Shown: positions 9,300 through 18,460 of the stretch, piece after piece | How the letters are laid out: every line of letters begins with the position of its first letter | Position numbering within the stretch: the stretch's first letter is position 1 | NCBI RefSeq assembly: GCF_900110575.1 | Contig: NZ_FOEF01000001.1 | Span: 434,001 to 498,000, forward strand | Length of the DNA stretch: 64,000 bases | Direction: 5' to 3' | From: Amycolatopsis saalfeldensis | GTDB taxonomy: Bacteria > Actinomycetota > Actinomycetes > Mycobacteriales > Pseudonocardiaceae | The notes under the pieces: model-generated | The model's input: only the letters and a program-made list of their open reading frames with translations | The model's database searches: none | Told to the model about the DNA's origin: nothing | Translations under genes and position numbers: made by a program

Positions 9300-10169
9300 A
9301 TGGCATCCGACGAGCTGGGCGAATTCCTCCGCGCCCGCCGCGCCGCGCTCGACCCGCGCACGGCGGGCCTGCCCGACGACGGCAGGCAGCGCCGGGTCCC
9401 GGGCCTGCGCCGGGAGGAGCTGGCCCAGCTCGCGCACGTGAGCGTCGACTACATCGTCCGGCTGGAGCAGGGCCGCACCCGCAGCGTCTCCCGCCCGGTT
9501 CTCGAAGCCCTCGCCGACGCGTTGCGGCTCGCCCCGGACGAGCGGGACTACCTGTTCACCGTCGCCGACGTCGTCCACCCGCCCCGGCCGCCCGCCCGGC
9601 CGGGCGTCGCCGCCCACCTGCGGCAGCTGCTGGACACCATGCACGACGTGCCCGCCATGGTGCTGCACCGCGGCATGGACGTGCTGGCCTGGAACCGCGG
9701 CGCCGCCGCCCTGCTCACCGACTTCGGCGCGCTGCCCCCGGCCGAGCGCAACCTCATCCGGCTCACCTTCCTCGACCCGGGCTTCCGCGCGCTCTACGCG
9801 GACTGGCCGCGCGCCGCCCGCGAATGCGTTGCCGCGCTGCGGATGGAGGCCGGCCGGAACCCCCGCGACCGGGCGCTGAGCGACCTGGTCGGCGAGCTGA
9901 GCGTCCGCGACGCCGACTTCCGCGCCTGGTGGGCCGGCCACCAGGTCCGCGGGCCGCGGCAGCTCACCAAGACCTACGCCCACCCCGTCGCCGGCCCGCT
10001 CACCCTCGACGTCCAGCAGTTCACTGTGGACACTCACCCGGACCAGCTGCTCGTCGCCTACACCGCGGAACCCGGTTCCCCGGCGCACGAAGCACTGCGG
10101 TTCCTCCTGCAGTGGTCGGCGGCCGGGCCGCACGCGCCCGCGGTGCCGAGTGAGCCCGCGCCCGAGTGA
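9300..10169 (+). CDS. XRE-family regulator with MmyB-like ligand domain
   Basis: A 289-residue protein. The N-terminal helix-turn-helix (about residues 5-75) has GLRREELAQLAHVSVDYIVRLEQGR, characteristic of the MmyB-type XRE group. The C-terminal part (about 100-275) includes PAMVLHRGMDVLAWN and TYAHPVAGPLTLDVQQF, matching the PAS-like MmyB ligand-binding domain, which can bind fatty-acid-like molecules in characterised members. It is divergent from the hydrolase at 8259-9170 and probably regulates it and itself. Confidence 0.92.
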   Translation: MASDELGEFLRARRAALDPRTAGLPDDGRQRRVPGLRREELAQLAHVSVDYIVRLEQGRTRSVSRPVLEALADALRLAPDERDYLFTVADVVHPPRPPARPGVAAHLRQLLDTMHDVPAMVLHRGMDVLAWNRGAAALLTDFGALPPAERNLIRLTFLDPGFRALYADWPRAARECVAALRMEAGRNPRDRALSDLVGELSVRDADFRAWWAGHQVRGPRQLTKTYAHPVAGPLTLDVQQFTVDTHPDQLLVAYTAEPGSPAHEALRFLLQWSAAGPHAPAVPSEPAPE

Positions 10170-10177
10170 GGAACGGC

Positions 10178-11656
10178 CTACAGCGGAGTCGAGAGCTGCA
10201 CGAACTCCGGGGTGTCGCCCAGCCGGACCCGCAGGATCGGCACCGCCTTGTTCACCGGGTCGCCGCGCTCGTCGAAGGAGATCATGCCGCTCGCGCCCGG
10301 GACGGCGAGCGTGCCGTACAGCCGGTTCTTCGCCTGGAGCACGTCCTGAGCGGTCACCCGCGAGGGCACGGCGCCCGGGATCAGGCGGATCGCCCACACC
10401 ACGGTGAGCACGGCGTCGTGCGCGAGGATGGCGACGCCGTCGTCCAGCCGCTCCTTCGGGAACAGCGCCTGGAAGCAGTCCGTGCAGCCGGGCTCCTGGA
10501 AGTTCGCCACCGCGGTCTTGTTGAACGCGTTCGGCTCGCTGGTCCAGGCCTGGGGGTGGGCCAGGCCGGGGGCGAGCACCGTGACGTTCGACTGGAGGCC
10601 GCGCCGCATCTCCGGGCCCGGCGGGCCGCTCTGCGCCAGGTCGCCGGTCAGCACGGTGAGGTGCCGGTCGAGGCACGGGCGCTGGGCGAGTTCGGCGACG
10701 AACGCGGTGAGGTCGTTCTCCCGGCCGGCGAAGTAGACGACGTCGGGCTGGTCGCCGCAGATGTTCGGCATCATCTGCAGGAACGTGTTCTCGACGCCGG
10801 GCAGGCTGGAGTCGTACCGCTCGGTGCGGCCGGTGATCCGGTGGTCCGCGTCGACGAACCGCTGGGTGAACGCGGTGGCCAGCGTTTTCGGGTACAGGTC
10901 GGCGTTGTTGTCGTCTTGCACGATCGTGGCCGTGTGCGCGGTCGGCTTCACGTAGCCGGCGGCGGCCATACCGTAGGTGGAGCTGGTCGGCGAGACCCGG
11001 AGGAAACCGGGGATCTCCGAGAACTCGTCCGCGGCCAGATGCGAGGCGACGACCGGGATCCGGTGATCCGAGAGCCGCTGGATCGCGGCGCGCGCGGTCT
11101 CCAGGCTGAGCCCGATCCCGGTGACCGCGACCAGCCGGTCGGTGCCGGGCAGCGCGAGCAGCGCGTCCACCACGGGCTCCCACTGGTTCAGGTGGCTGCC
11201 CGGATTGGCCAGCAGCAGGCGGATCAGCGGCAGGCTGCCCCAGGACTGCGTGGTGTTGGCGCGGTGCTGCGCGATGTAGGCGCCTTCCAGCTGGTGGCGC
11301 ACCCACTCCGGGGACAGGATGTCGTTGTCGGTCAACGTCATCGGCAGGAACACCGCGATCGTGACAAACGGCTTGCCCGAGGCGGCGACCGAGTCGTTCT
11401 CGGCCCGGATGCGCTGCTCGACGGGCGCCAGTTCGGGACCGAACACGAAGCCGCCGTCGGTCAGGCCGGTGCACTCCGCGTTGTCCCCGCGTTTTTCGAC
11501 CCCGTCCGCGCAGGTGCGCCCGGCCAGGCTGATCGCGGGCGCCACCACGAACACCGCCACCAGCACCACGGCGAGCAGGACCACCCCGCCGCCGGCCACC
11601 AGCCACTTCGACCAGGTCGGCCGCGGCGGCCGGATCCGCTCGTCCCGCCGGCTCAT
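10178..11656 (-). CDS. Membrane-anchored type 1 periplasmic-binding-fold protein
   Basis: About 492 residues. A short basic N-terminus is followed by one membrane helix (about residues 18-40), then an extracytoplasmic domain resembling branched-chain amino-acid or receptor-type periplasmic binding proteins: VTIAVFLPMTL, RIPVVASHLAADEF, a Tyr-Gly-Met segment and ATIVQDDNNADLYPKTLA. Paired Cys residues (CTDC) may form a disulfide. It lacks a lipobox and no ABC permease genes are nearby. The ATG overlaps the stop of the NTPase gene upstream, so both are co-translated. It is more likely a sensor than a transporter component (inference). Confidence 0.75.
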   Translation of the reverse strand: MSRRDERIRPPRPTWSKWLVAGGGVVLLAVVLVAVFVVAPAISLAGRTCADGVEKRGDNAECTGLTDGGFVFGPELAPVEQRIRAENDSVAASGKPFVTIAVFLPMTLTDNDILSPEWVRHQLEGAYIAQHRANTTQSWGSLPLIRLLLANPGSHLNQWEPVVDALLALPGTDRLVAVTGIGLSLETARAAIQRLSDHRIPVVASHLAADEFSEIPGFLRVSPTSSTYGMAAAGYVKPTAHTATIVQDDNNADLYPKTLATAFTQRFVDADHRITGRTERYDSSLPGVENTFLQMMPNICGDQPDVVYFAGRENDLTAFVAELAQRPCLDRHLTVLTGDLAQSGPPGPEMRRGLQSNVTVLAPGLAHPQAWTSEPNAFNKTAVANFQEPGCTDCFQALFPKERLDDGVAILAHDAVLTVVWAIRLIPGAVPSRVTAQDVLQAKNRLYGTLAVPGASGMISFDERGDPVNKAVPILRVRLGDTPEFVQLSTPL

Positions 11657-13650
11657 CGGTACCGCTCCGCGCGCTCGTGCACCAAGATGGATCCCCGCCC
11701 CCTGCCCTGCGCCAGCTGATGGAAGCCGGCTTCGATGGTCGAGTCCAGCGTCCGGCCCGGATCGCCGAGCGGGTCGCGCGCGATCCACAGCGCGACGACC
11801 AGCCAGGCCAGCGAGGTCTCCAGCTCGTCGTCCCGCTGCCCGGCGAGCGACTCGACCTGCTGATACGGGTCGGCGGTCTTGTCGAGCCGGTTGGGCGCCG
11901 AGGTGATCACGTCCAGCTCGGCCAGCCACGCCCTGGCGGTGTCCAGGTCGAACTCGGCGTGCCGCGCGTGCAGGAACGGCTTGCCGAGGTACTCGACCGC
12001 GCCGGCCACGTTCTCCAGCGCCAGGTCGTGGTAGCGGGCGGCGACCGTCCGGCCGTTCTTGTCGTAGAAGTCGCGGCAGCGGGTGTGCACGCGGACCCAG
12101 CTCAGCGAGTGGTCCTCCCCGCGCGCGGCCAGCTCCTGCACCAGCACCCGGCGCAGCCACGGGTGCAGCACGTACCGCACCGGCTCGCCCGGCTCCGCGC
12201 ACAACCACAGCCGGTCGCCCAGCTCCTTGAACAGCGCGCCCTCGCCGGCCGGATGACGTAGTTCCAGGATCTCCTTGTGGAACAGCATTTCCACGTCCAG
12301 CGCGGCACTCGCGGTGATCAGGTCCTCCCGGCTCGGCGGGGTGAAGTCCTGCAGGAGGTACTCGCGGATCCCGTTCAGCAGCAACGATTCGCCGCCGTCC
12401 GGACCGGTGACCGGTGTGTGCAGCGCGGACCGCAGCGCCCCCGCCCGCCGCGAGTCATAGGTGTGCGCGACGGCGTCCAGGACGTCGGCGACCGCGCCGG
12501 GGTGCCCGTCGGTGAGGCGGTGCAGGAAACCCGGCAGCCGGGAGGCCGGGTGGATGTCGCTGCCCGCGGCGATGTCCACCACGTCGTCGCGGCCCAGCGC
12601 GCCCACTTCCACCAGGTACCAAGGGTTCCACCGCTGCTCCAGCGGCTCGGCGCCGGGCGCCCAGTCGGTGTCCACTTCGGACGGATGACGCGGGGTGGGG
12701 GCGACGAGGCCGTTCGTCCGGTGCGCGGTGGGCCGACGCCGGCTCTCGACGGCGTCGGCGGGCGGCGCCGTCGGCAGCGACCAGCTCTCGTTCCAGTCCG
12801 GGTTCCAGCTCCGGCTGGTGGCGACCACGGCCAGCGGGTCGGGCTCGTCCGGGCAGCGGTGGCGGGCTTCGGTGAGCGCGCGCAGGAACGTCCGACCGCC
12901 CGGGGTGTGCGCGTTGTCCAGCAGCAGCACGCTGTTCAGCGTCCGGCGGGAGCGGTTGACGCCGGAATACGCGCGGCGCAGGTCGGCGAGGAACGCGTCG
13001 CAGAACGTGGCGTCGACGGTCGCGCGGTCCTCCTCGTCTCCGTTCGCCTGTTTGGCGATGCCGAGCAGGAAATCGGAGTGGTCGCCGGTGGCGGCGGGCA
13101 GTGCCTTGATCTTCCCGAGCAGCCGGCGGCGGTCGTACCAGCTCAGTCCGCGCAGCAGCAGGTCGGTGGCCGCGGTCAAGCCGGGCAGCCCGTCCACCGG
13201 CGCGACACCGCCCGCGAGCCGCACGACGTCCACGATCGCTTCACGGTTTCGTTCCAGTGGCTGGTTCTTCGCCAGCAACTCCCGCACCTTGCGCAGCGCG
13301 GCGCGGCGGTCGTTCAAGTCCACCGGCGCGCCGAGGACGAGCATGCACAGCCACAGCCGGGGAAACGCCAGCCTGCCGAACTGCCGCCAGTGCCGTCCGA
13401 GGTCGAACGCGAGGTGCCCCAGCAGTTCCCGCGGCTGGATGTTCTCCCAGTCGTGCCGCTCGAAGTCCACCTGCGCGTGGGGAACGTCCTCGCAGCGCGT
13501 GGCCACGGCGGTGAGCAGGGCCGTTTTCCCGGTCCCCCGCGCCCCGACCGCCACCACGACGGGCAGCGCCCGGCTCCGCCCGTCGGGCCGGGCGAGCAGT
13601 TCCTCGGTCAGCCTGCCGGTCACGGCACCGACCCCAGCCAGCAGGGGCAC
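11653..13650 (-). CDS. STAND-like P-loop NTPase
   Basis: About 665 residues. Walker A is GARGTGKTALL near the N-terminus and a Walker-B-like strand is SVLLLDNAH; the remainder is largely helical. I could not assign a family with certainty; AAA/STAND-type signalling ATPase fits best. The GTG at 13650 was chosen because GGGGGA lies 6 bases upstream; upstream extension gives poor sequence. A possible -10 box (TATAGT, minus strand, 13690-13695) is 40 bp upstream. The stop overlaps the start of the periplasmic-binding-type protein, so the two are one unit: a cytoplasmic NTPase with an external ligand-binding partner. Confidence 0.72.
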   Translation of the reverse strand: MPLLAGVGAVTGRLTEELLARPDGRSRALPVVVAVGARGTGKTALLTAVATRCEDVPHAQVDFERHDWENIQPRELLGHLAFDLGRHWRQFGRLAFPRLWLCMLVLGAPVDLNDRRAALRKVRELLAKNQPLERNREAIVDVVRLAGGVAPVDGLPGLTAATDLLLRGLSWYDRRRLLGKIKALPAATGDHSDFLLGIAKQANGDEEDRATVDATFCDAFLADLRRAYSGVNRSRRTLNSVLLLDNAHTPGGRTFLRALTEARHRCPDEPDPLAVVATSRSWNPDWNESWSLPTAPPADAVESRRRPTAHRTNGLVAPTPRHPSEVDTDWAPGAEPLEQRWNPWYLVEVGALGRDDVVDIAAGSDIHPASRLPGFLHRLTDGHPGAVADVLDAVAHTYDSRRAGALRSALHTPVTGPDGGESLLLNGIREYLLQDFTPPSREDLITASAALDVEMLFHKEILELRHPAGEGALFKELGDRLWLCAEPGEPVRYVLHPWLRRVLVQELAARGEDHSLSWVRVHTRCRDFYDKNGRTVAARYHDLALENVAGAVEYLGKPFLHARHAEFDLDTARAWLAELDVITSAPNRLDKTADPYQQVESLAGQRDDELETSLAWLVVALWIARDPLGDPGRTLDSTIEAGFHQLAQGRGRGSILVHERAERYR

Positions 13651-13994
13651 GTCGACGTCCCCCTTCCCCCGAGTGAAAACCGAGCAACAACTATAACCAG
13701 CAGGTGGTACCGGCCGCAGAGAAGAGGAATACCGCCCCGGACGGCGCGCGATTGTGCTAGGCCCCCGTGTCCGCAGGTCAGCGACCCGGCCCGGAAAAGG
13801 AAGAGGCAATTCACGAGGTGAGCATTGACCGGTTCGGCCTAACGTGGCGGCGTTGGTGGGCGAGCCCCGGTCCGAGTCAGGCGCCGGAAGACGCCACCCG
13901 ATGGCCCGTTGGCGACCTTACGCGTCACGGCCCTCGAACCCGGGCACTCCAAAGTCCACTAAGGACAGTTTCGACTTCGCGCCACTGTGGACGG
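13651..13994. other. Intergenic region without a supported gene
   Basis: The 344 bp between the NTPase and the CoA-transferase contain no reading frame with convincing coding character. It should hold the promoter of the minus-strand NTPase gene (TATAGT at 13690-13695). No clear hairpin was found. Confidence 0.5.
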
Positions 13995-15146
13995 TCAGTC
14001 CGGCATGGCGTCGTAGCCCAGTTCGGCGAGCAGGGCGGCGTTGTGTTCACCCACGTCGGGGATGGGGTCGAGGCGCGGTTCACGGCCCGCGACCGTCACC
14101 GGTGGCAGGAGCGAGCGCAGCGGCCCGGCCGGCGAGCCGACTTCGCCCCAGCGCCCTCGTTCGGCGAGCTGCGGGTGCTCGGCCAGCTGGGCGATCCCCC
14201 GCAACCGCGCGTTGGCGATCGACGCCGCGTCGAGCCGGTCGAGCACCGTGCCCGAGTCGAGCGGGGAGAACGCCGCCTCGATGACGGCACGCAGCTCGTC
14301 GCGGTTCTCGGAGCGGAAGTCGTTGGTGGCGAAGGAATCCCGGCCTGCCAGCTCCGGCTGCTCCAGGACGTCCGCGCAGAGCCGCCGCCACTCGCGGTCG
14401 TTCTGCACGGCCAGGAAGACCGTCTCGCCGTCGCCGCAGGTGAACGGGCCATACGGGGCGATGGCCGCGTGCGAAAGTCCCGTTCGCGCCGGCTGGGTGC
14501 CCCCGTACACAGTGTAGTAGAGGGGGAAGCCGACCCATTCGGTGAGTGCGTCGAAGAGGGAAACCTCGAAGGCTTGGCCGCGGCCGGTGCGCTCGCGTTC
14601 GTACAGCGCGGAAAGCACGCCGCTGTAGGCATACGTGCCGCCGGCGATGTCGGCGACCGGGATGCCGGTTTTCGCGGGCTGGTCCGGGGTTCCGGTCAAC
14701 GCGGGGACGCCGGTTTCGCACTGCACCAACAGGTCGTAGGCCTTTTTGTCGCGGTACGGGCCGTCGGTGCCGTAGCCGGAGATGCCGCAGACGATCAGGC
14801 GCGGGTGCTCGGCCAGCAGCCGCTCGGCGCCGAGCCCGAGGCGCTCCGCCGCGCCGGGCGCGAGGTTCTGCACGAAGACGTCCGCGCGCGCCAGCAGTTC
14901 GTCCAGGATCTGGCGCTGCCCGGGCGCTTTCACGTCGAGCGCGAACGACTCCTTGTTGCGGTTGAGCCAGACGAAATGGCTGGACAGGCCGTGCACGGTG
15001 GCGTCGTAGGACCGCGCGAAATCGCCCGCGCCCGGCCGTTCGATCTTGATCACCCGCGCGCCGAGATCGGCGAGCTGCCGCGTCGCGAACGGCGCCGCGA
15101 CGGCCTGTTCCAGCGAGACCACGGTGATTCCGGACAGTGGCAGCAT
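13995..15146 (-). CDS. Family III CoA-transferase (CaiB/BaiF)
   Basis: A 383-residue protein. The N-terminal block GITVVSLEQAVAAPFATRQLADLGARVIKIE is diagnostic of family III CoA-transferases. The catalytic Asp that forms the acyl-anhydride lies in the region YDLLVQCETG / ADIAGGTYA. These enzymes move CoA between carboxylic acids. It stands alone between terminator-like structures, so its substrate cannot be guessed. A second member of the same family is at 44657-45835. Confidence 0.92.
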   Translation of the reverse strand: MLPLSGITVVSLEQAVAAPFATRQLADLGARVIKIERPGAGDFARSYDATVHGLSSHFVWLNRNKESFALDVKAPGQRQILDELLARADVFVQNLAPGAAERLGLGAERLLAEHPRLIVCGISGYGTDGPYRDKKAYDLLVQCETGVPALTGTPDQPAKTGIPVADIAGGTYAYSGVLSALYERERTGRGQAFEVSLFDALTEWVGFPLYYTVYGGTQPARTGLSHAAIAPYGPFTCGDGETVFLAVQNDREWRRLCADVLEQPELAGRDSFATNDFRSENRDELRAVIEAAFSPLDSGTVLDRLDAASIANARLRGIAQLAEHPQLAERGRWGEVGSPAGPLRSLLPPVTVAGREPRLDPIPDVGEHNAALLAELGYDAMPD

Positions 15147-15213
15147 GCGAAGTCCTTTCCACGAGACCTGCCGACGAGGGTAGGTGCCCGGCCGCGTGCC
15201 ACTGGAAGTTCGA

Positions 15214-15242
15214 GGCCGGGCCCGCGAAACACGGGCCCGGCC
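15214..15242 (-). terminator. Strong hairpin terminator
   Basis: A perfect 11-bp stem, GGCCGGGCCCG at 15214-15224 and CGGGCCCGGCC at 15232-15242, with a 7-nt loop. It lies downstream of the minus-strand repeat-protein gene ending at 15409 and upstream of the CoA-transferase, so it probably separates the two units. Confidence 0.7.
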
Positions 15243-15408
15243 GAGCCCGCCGCCCCGACGGTGGGGGAGGAACCGCGGCGGCGGGCTACCCCTGACTTAC
15301 CCGAGCGGCCGCGTCCTCAATCGTGTGACGTCTCGCTTGCGGACAAGCCGGTCGGCGCAGCTGCTCCGACCTGGCACTTCCGTTCGCCCGCGGCCCCGGC
15401 GCTTCGGC

Positions 15409-17244
15409 TCAGCGGTCGTCCGGCCGACGAGGAATCTCGCCCGGTCCGTCTTCGGACGGCCGGTTGCCCCGCCCCCACCGCCGACGTTCCGGCGGCCCGA
15501 CCAACCTGCGCCCAGCCCCACGACGATCAGCGTCACCGGACGTCGCCGGCACACCGAACTGCGATTCGACGGGTTGTTCGCCTTCTTGGTCGACCAGTCG
15601 GAGTCGCGGGTTGCCGGCGGGGCGATCCACGGGACGGAGTCGCTCACCGCCCGGCTGATGGGACGGCATGGAGCTGAAACCCGCGGCGTCGGGCTTCGCC
15701 CGGCGAGACGGGGAAGTGCGAGGTTGCGGCAAACCGGCGTCGGGCCACGTGGTGGTGTCAGGAGTCCGCCGGGTCCGGCCCGGACCGGCGTGACGAAGGT
15801 CCGGCAGGTAGACGGGTTGAGTCGGCGTAGTGCCGGAGGAGTCGAAGCGTTCGGGCACAGCGGGAAGTGACGCCCGCACCGACGACGCCCCCGCCTGCCC
15901 AGCCGAGCTCGACGCCGGACGGCCATGACCCCCCTCACCAGACGTCGCCGCCCCACCCCACCCCGCCGACCGCTCCCCCGCCGACCTGTCCTCCCCACAC
16001 GGCTGCGACCGATCCACACCGGCAGCCCCCTGCGAACCACCGTCCCGGGCCGAGTAGGAACGATCCACACCACCAGCCCCAGACGCGCCCTGCCCGGGCG
16101 CGGAGAACGAACCACCCGCACGAGCCGACTCAGGCCCGCGGCGCTCTGGGGCCAGGGCCGGACGGTTCGCAGCACGCACTGTCGAACTGTGGTCCGGCGG
16201 TGCCGGGGGCGTGGGGTTCGCGCTGTCGGCGGGACGGTGGTCGCTTGGCGCCGAGGGCAGAGGGCTCGCACCCTCCGCCGCATGGTGGTGATCCGGCGTC
16301 GGGCGTGCGGGGCGCACACGGTGACTGTCTGGCACCGAGGGCACCGGGGCCGCACCATCAGCCGCATCGTGGTGGTCCACCGAAGCAGGAGGCGTGGGAC
16401 TCACGCTGTCGGTGGCACGGTAGTCGCCCGGCACCGACCGCACAGGGCTCGCACCCTCCGCCCCACGGTGGCGGTCCGCCGAAGCAGAGGGCGTGGGACT
16501 CACGCTGTCGACGGCACGGTAGTCGCCCGGCACCGACGGCACAGGGCTCGCGCTGTCCGCCGCACGGTGGCGGTCCGGCGTCGGGCGTGCGGGGCGCACA
16601 CGGTGACTGTCTGGCACCGAGGGCACGGGGGCGGCGCCGTCGGCCGCACGGTGATCGTGCAGTGTCGGGGACATGCCGCTCGCGCTGTCGGGGGCACGGT
16701 AACCGTCCAACGCCGAGGGCACGGGGGCCGCACGGTGATCGTCCGGCGCTGGGGGCATGGGGCTCACGCTGTCGGCTGTCTGGTGGTGGTCCTGGGGTGG
16801 GGTCGGGAGCGGCGCCAAGTACGGGCGGTTTCGCGACGAGTCCCGTGGTGGGGTGAGGCGGGTGGTGGGGTTCGGGACTGGGCGTTGGCGGGCCGTGGGG
16901 TAGCGGGCGAGCGGGTCGTCCGTGGTGGCTGGGCTGGGGCGAGAGTCGGAACCGGTGCGGGAACGCGAGCCGGAAGCAGCGGGGAAGACAGAGCGGGAGG
17001 CGGCGCGGCGACGTCGACGGGCAGAGCGGGAGCCAGAGGCTGGGGCCGCGGTGGAGGGCGAGTCATGAGAGCGCGGATCAGATGCGGAGCGCGAACCGGC
17101 AGCGGAGCTGGAAGCTGCGCGCGAACGCCAGTCGGAGACGGAAGCGGCGCTGGCGCGCGCGGCGCGGCGACGGTGCAGGACCACAAGCACCACAACCAGT
17201 ACGAGCAGAACAGCGCCCACAGCCACTGCCCACCAGGGTGTCAT
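15409..17244 (-). CDS. Membrane-anchored low-complexity Pro/Ser/Ala-rich protein
   Basis: About 611 residues. It opens MTPWWAVAVGAVLLVLVVVLVVL, one membrane helix after five residues, followed by Arg- and Ser-rich sequence and then long degenerate repeats of the type DSASPVPSVPGDYRA. No folded domain is recognisable. The anchor at the very start of the frame and the absence of stops over 1.8 kb support a real gene, but GC-rich repeats keep other frames open too, so the C-terminal extent is uncertain. No function can be given. Confidence 0.5.
   Translation of the reverse strand: MTPWWAVAVGAVLLVLVVVLVVLHRRRAARASAASVSDWRSRAASSSAAGSRSASDPRSHDSPSTAAPASGSRSARRRRRAASRSVFPAASGSRSRTGSDSRPSPATTDDPLARYPTARQRPVPNPTTRLTPPRDSSRNRPYLAPLPTPPQDHHQTADSVSPMPPAPDDHRAAPVPSALDGYRAPDSASGMSPTLHDHRAADGAAPVPSVPDSHRVRPARPTPDRHRAADSASPVPSVPGDYRAVDSVSPTPSASADRHRGAEGASPVRSVPGDYRATDSVSPTPPASVDHHDAADGAAPVPSVPDSHRVRPARPTPDHHHAAEGASPLPSAPSDHRPADSANPTPPAPPDHSSTVRAANRPALAPERRGPESARAGGSFSAPGQGASGAGGVDRSYSARDGGSQGAAGVDRSQPCGEDRSAGERSAGWGGAATSGEGGHGRPASSSAGQAGASSVRASLPAVPERFDSSGTTPTQPVYLPDLRHAGPGRTRRTPDTTTWPDAGLPQPRTSPSRRAKPDAAGFSSMPSHQPGGERLRPVDRPAGNPRLRLVDQEGEQPVESQFGVPATSGDADRRGAGRRLVGPPERRRWGRGNRPSEDGPGEIPRRPDDR
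16200..16790. repeat. Degenerate repeats within the low-complexity gene
   Basis: Imperfect DNA repeats encode the DSASP/VPSVPGDYRA-type units. A block beginning GGTCCGGCGTCGGGCGTGCG occurs at about 16570, and a close relative with a changed first base or two occurs near 16288, roughly 282 bp apart. Shorter related units such as ACTCACGCTGTCG recur in between. The pattern suggests expansion by slippage or unequal recombination. Confidence 0.6.
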
Positions 17245-17344
17245 CCGCGCGGCTCCCGTCGTTGTGCGGTCGCCGCAAGGATGCCCGGTGCGGGCATGAT
17301 CAACCGAAGCACCACACGCGTGAGTGACACCCGGCCGGGGAAGG

Positions 17345-18271
17345 CTATTCGTAGACGACGTAGGCGGGCGCCGGGGTCAGCGACAGGACCTCGGCGGGAG
17401 TCATCAGGGCTGCGCCGTGGCGGGTGTCCTCCTGGAAGAAGAGCTTGAAGCCCGGCTGGACGTGTGGGGGCTTGGTCGCCATCAACGTCTTCCAGGTGGC
17501 CTTCTTCGCTCCGGCGCTGCCGATTCCGTCGACGATCTTCACCGCCGACACCCCCGGGTGCGCACGCAGGCCCGCCTCGTCGCGAACGATCGAGGCCGCG
17601 ACCTGGTGGTAGGCCATGATCTTGTCCGGCAGGTGACGGGTGCGCGCGAGCTCGCCCAGGTACACGGCAACGCCGTCCAGCTCGGCGCCGGTCGTGCGGC
17701 CGAACTTCTGCCCCGGTACGACACCCGGCTCCACCGCCCACTCCGGGTCCAGCGCGACGCCGACGTCCGGTTCCGCCAGCCAGTGCTCGTACGCCTGCAC
17801 TTCCGGCAGGAAATCTGCTCGGCCGGGCTGGATGTTCAGCAGCAGCAAGCCTTTCAATGCACTCGCCTCGTCGAGGTACTCACGCACGGTCGCGTCCGAC
17901 GCGCGGCTGCGAAACATTCCGTCCGGGCCCGTGGTGCGATGCGCGGCGGTGGCGATCAGCTCGACGACCGGTGTCACCGGCCGGTCCTTCGGGAACGTCC
18001 CGATCTGGTGCGTCAGCTCCCGGCCGGCCGCGGCCAGGTCACCCGTCATCTCGCCGAGCGCCTTCGCCCCAGGGGCGCCGCAGAAGCCGACTAGCAGGCT
18101 TGTGGCCAGGGCGTTCGGCGGAGGTGGCGGGAGCGTCTCCCGTGGAAGTGGTGACGGCGTCTCTGCTCGCGGCCCGACGTCCCGTGGCGGCGCGGCGCAC
18201 GCGCTCGTGACGAGTCCGGCGAGCGCCGCCGTGAATACCGCCCGACGGGTGAACTCCCGATCATTTCTCAT
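17345..18271 (-). CDS. Secreted lipoprotein of unknown function
   Basis: A 308-residue protein with a twin-arginine-type N-terminus (FTRRAVFTAALAG) and a lipobox-like end LVTSAC. The chosen ATG at 18271 follows a GGAGGTG ribosome-binding site. The mature part alternates hydrophobic strands and helices, with segments such as LLLLNIQPGRADFL and VGVALDPEWAVEPG that suggest a TIM-barrel, possibly a glycosidase-like fold. I do not recognise a named family. It is divergent from the MarR gene at 18461. Confidence 0.7.
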   Translation of the reverse strand: MRNDREFTRRAVFTAALAGLVTSACAAPPRDVGPRAETPSPLPRETLPPPPPNALATSLLVGFCGAPGAKALGEMTGDLAAAGRELTHQIGTFPKDRPVTPVVELIATAAHRTTGPDGMFRSRASDATVREYLDEASALKGLLLLNIQPGRADFLPEVQAYEHWLAEPDVGVALDPEWAVEPGVVPGQKFGRTTGAELDGVAVYLGELARTRHLPDKIMAYHQVAASIVRDEAGLRAHPGVSAVKIVDGIGSAGAKKATWKTLMATKPPHVQPGFKLFFQEDTRHGAALMTPAEVLSLTPAPAYVVYE

Positions 18272-18431
18272 CCACACCTCCGATCGAGAATCCCCTACCG
18301 TCAAAGGGAAGTACCCGGAGAACCGTCGGGCGAACCAGGCAGCTGCTCAAGAAATTGGCTTCAGTAAAGGAAAATCGCCCAACAACGGACGGTGGAACGA
18401 ATTCCGTTGCAGCGAGGAAGATGCGATAGTA

Positions 18432-18441
18432 CTTATATAAG
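18432..18441. promoter_or_regulatory. Palindromic promoter/operator upstream of marR
   Basis: CTTATATAAG is a perfect 10-bp palindrome in an unusually AT-rich patch, 19 bp before the MarR start at 18461. It could contain the -10 element and be the MarR autoregulatory site. Assignment is inference from symmetry and position. Confidence 0.5.
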
Positions 18442-18460
18442 CCCTGTTAGACTGTCGGGC

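Noticed and set aside
13767..15677. 636-codon plus-strand frame opposite the CoA-transferase
   Set aside because: Antisense to a clear family III CoA-transferase and without any recognisable domain.
16200..16790. Possible CRISPR-like repeats
   Set aside because: Repeats are in-frame coding repeats of unequal length, not repeat-spacer units.
15925..17448. 507-codon plus-strand frame over the low-complexity gene
   Set aside because: The minus-strand frame begins with a membrane anchor and is more protein-like; the plus frame is repeat-driven.
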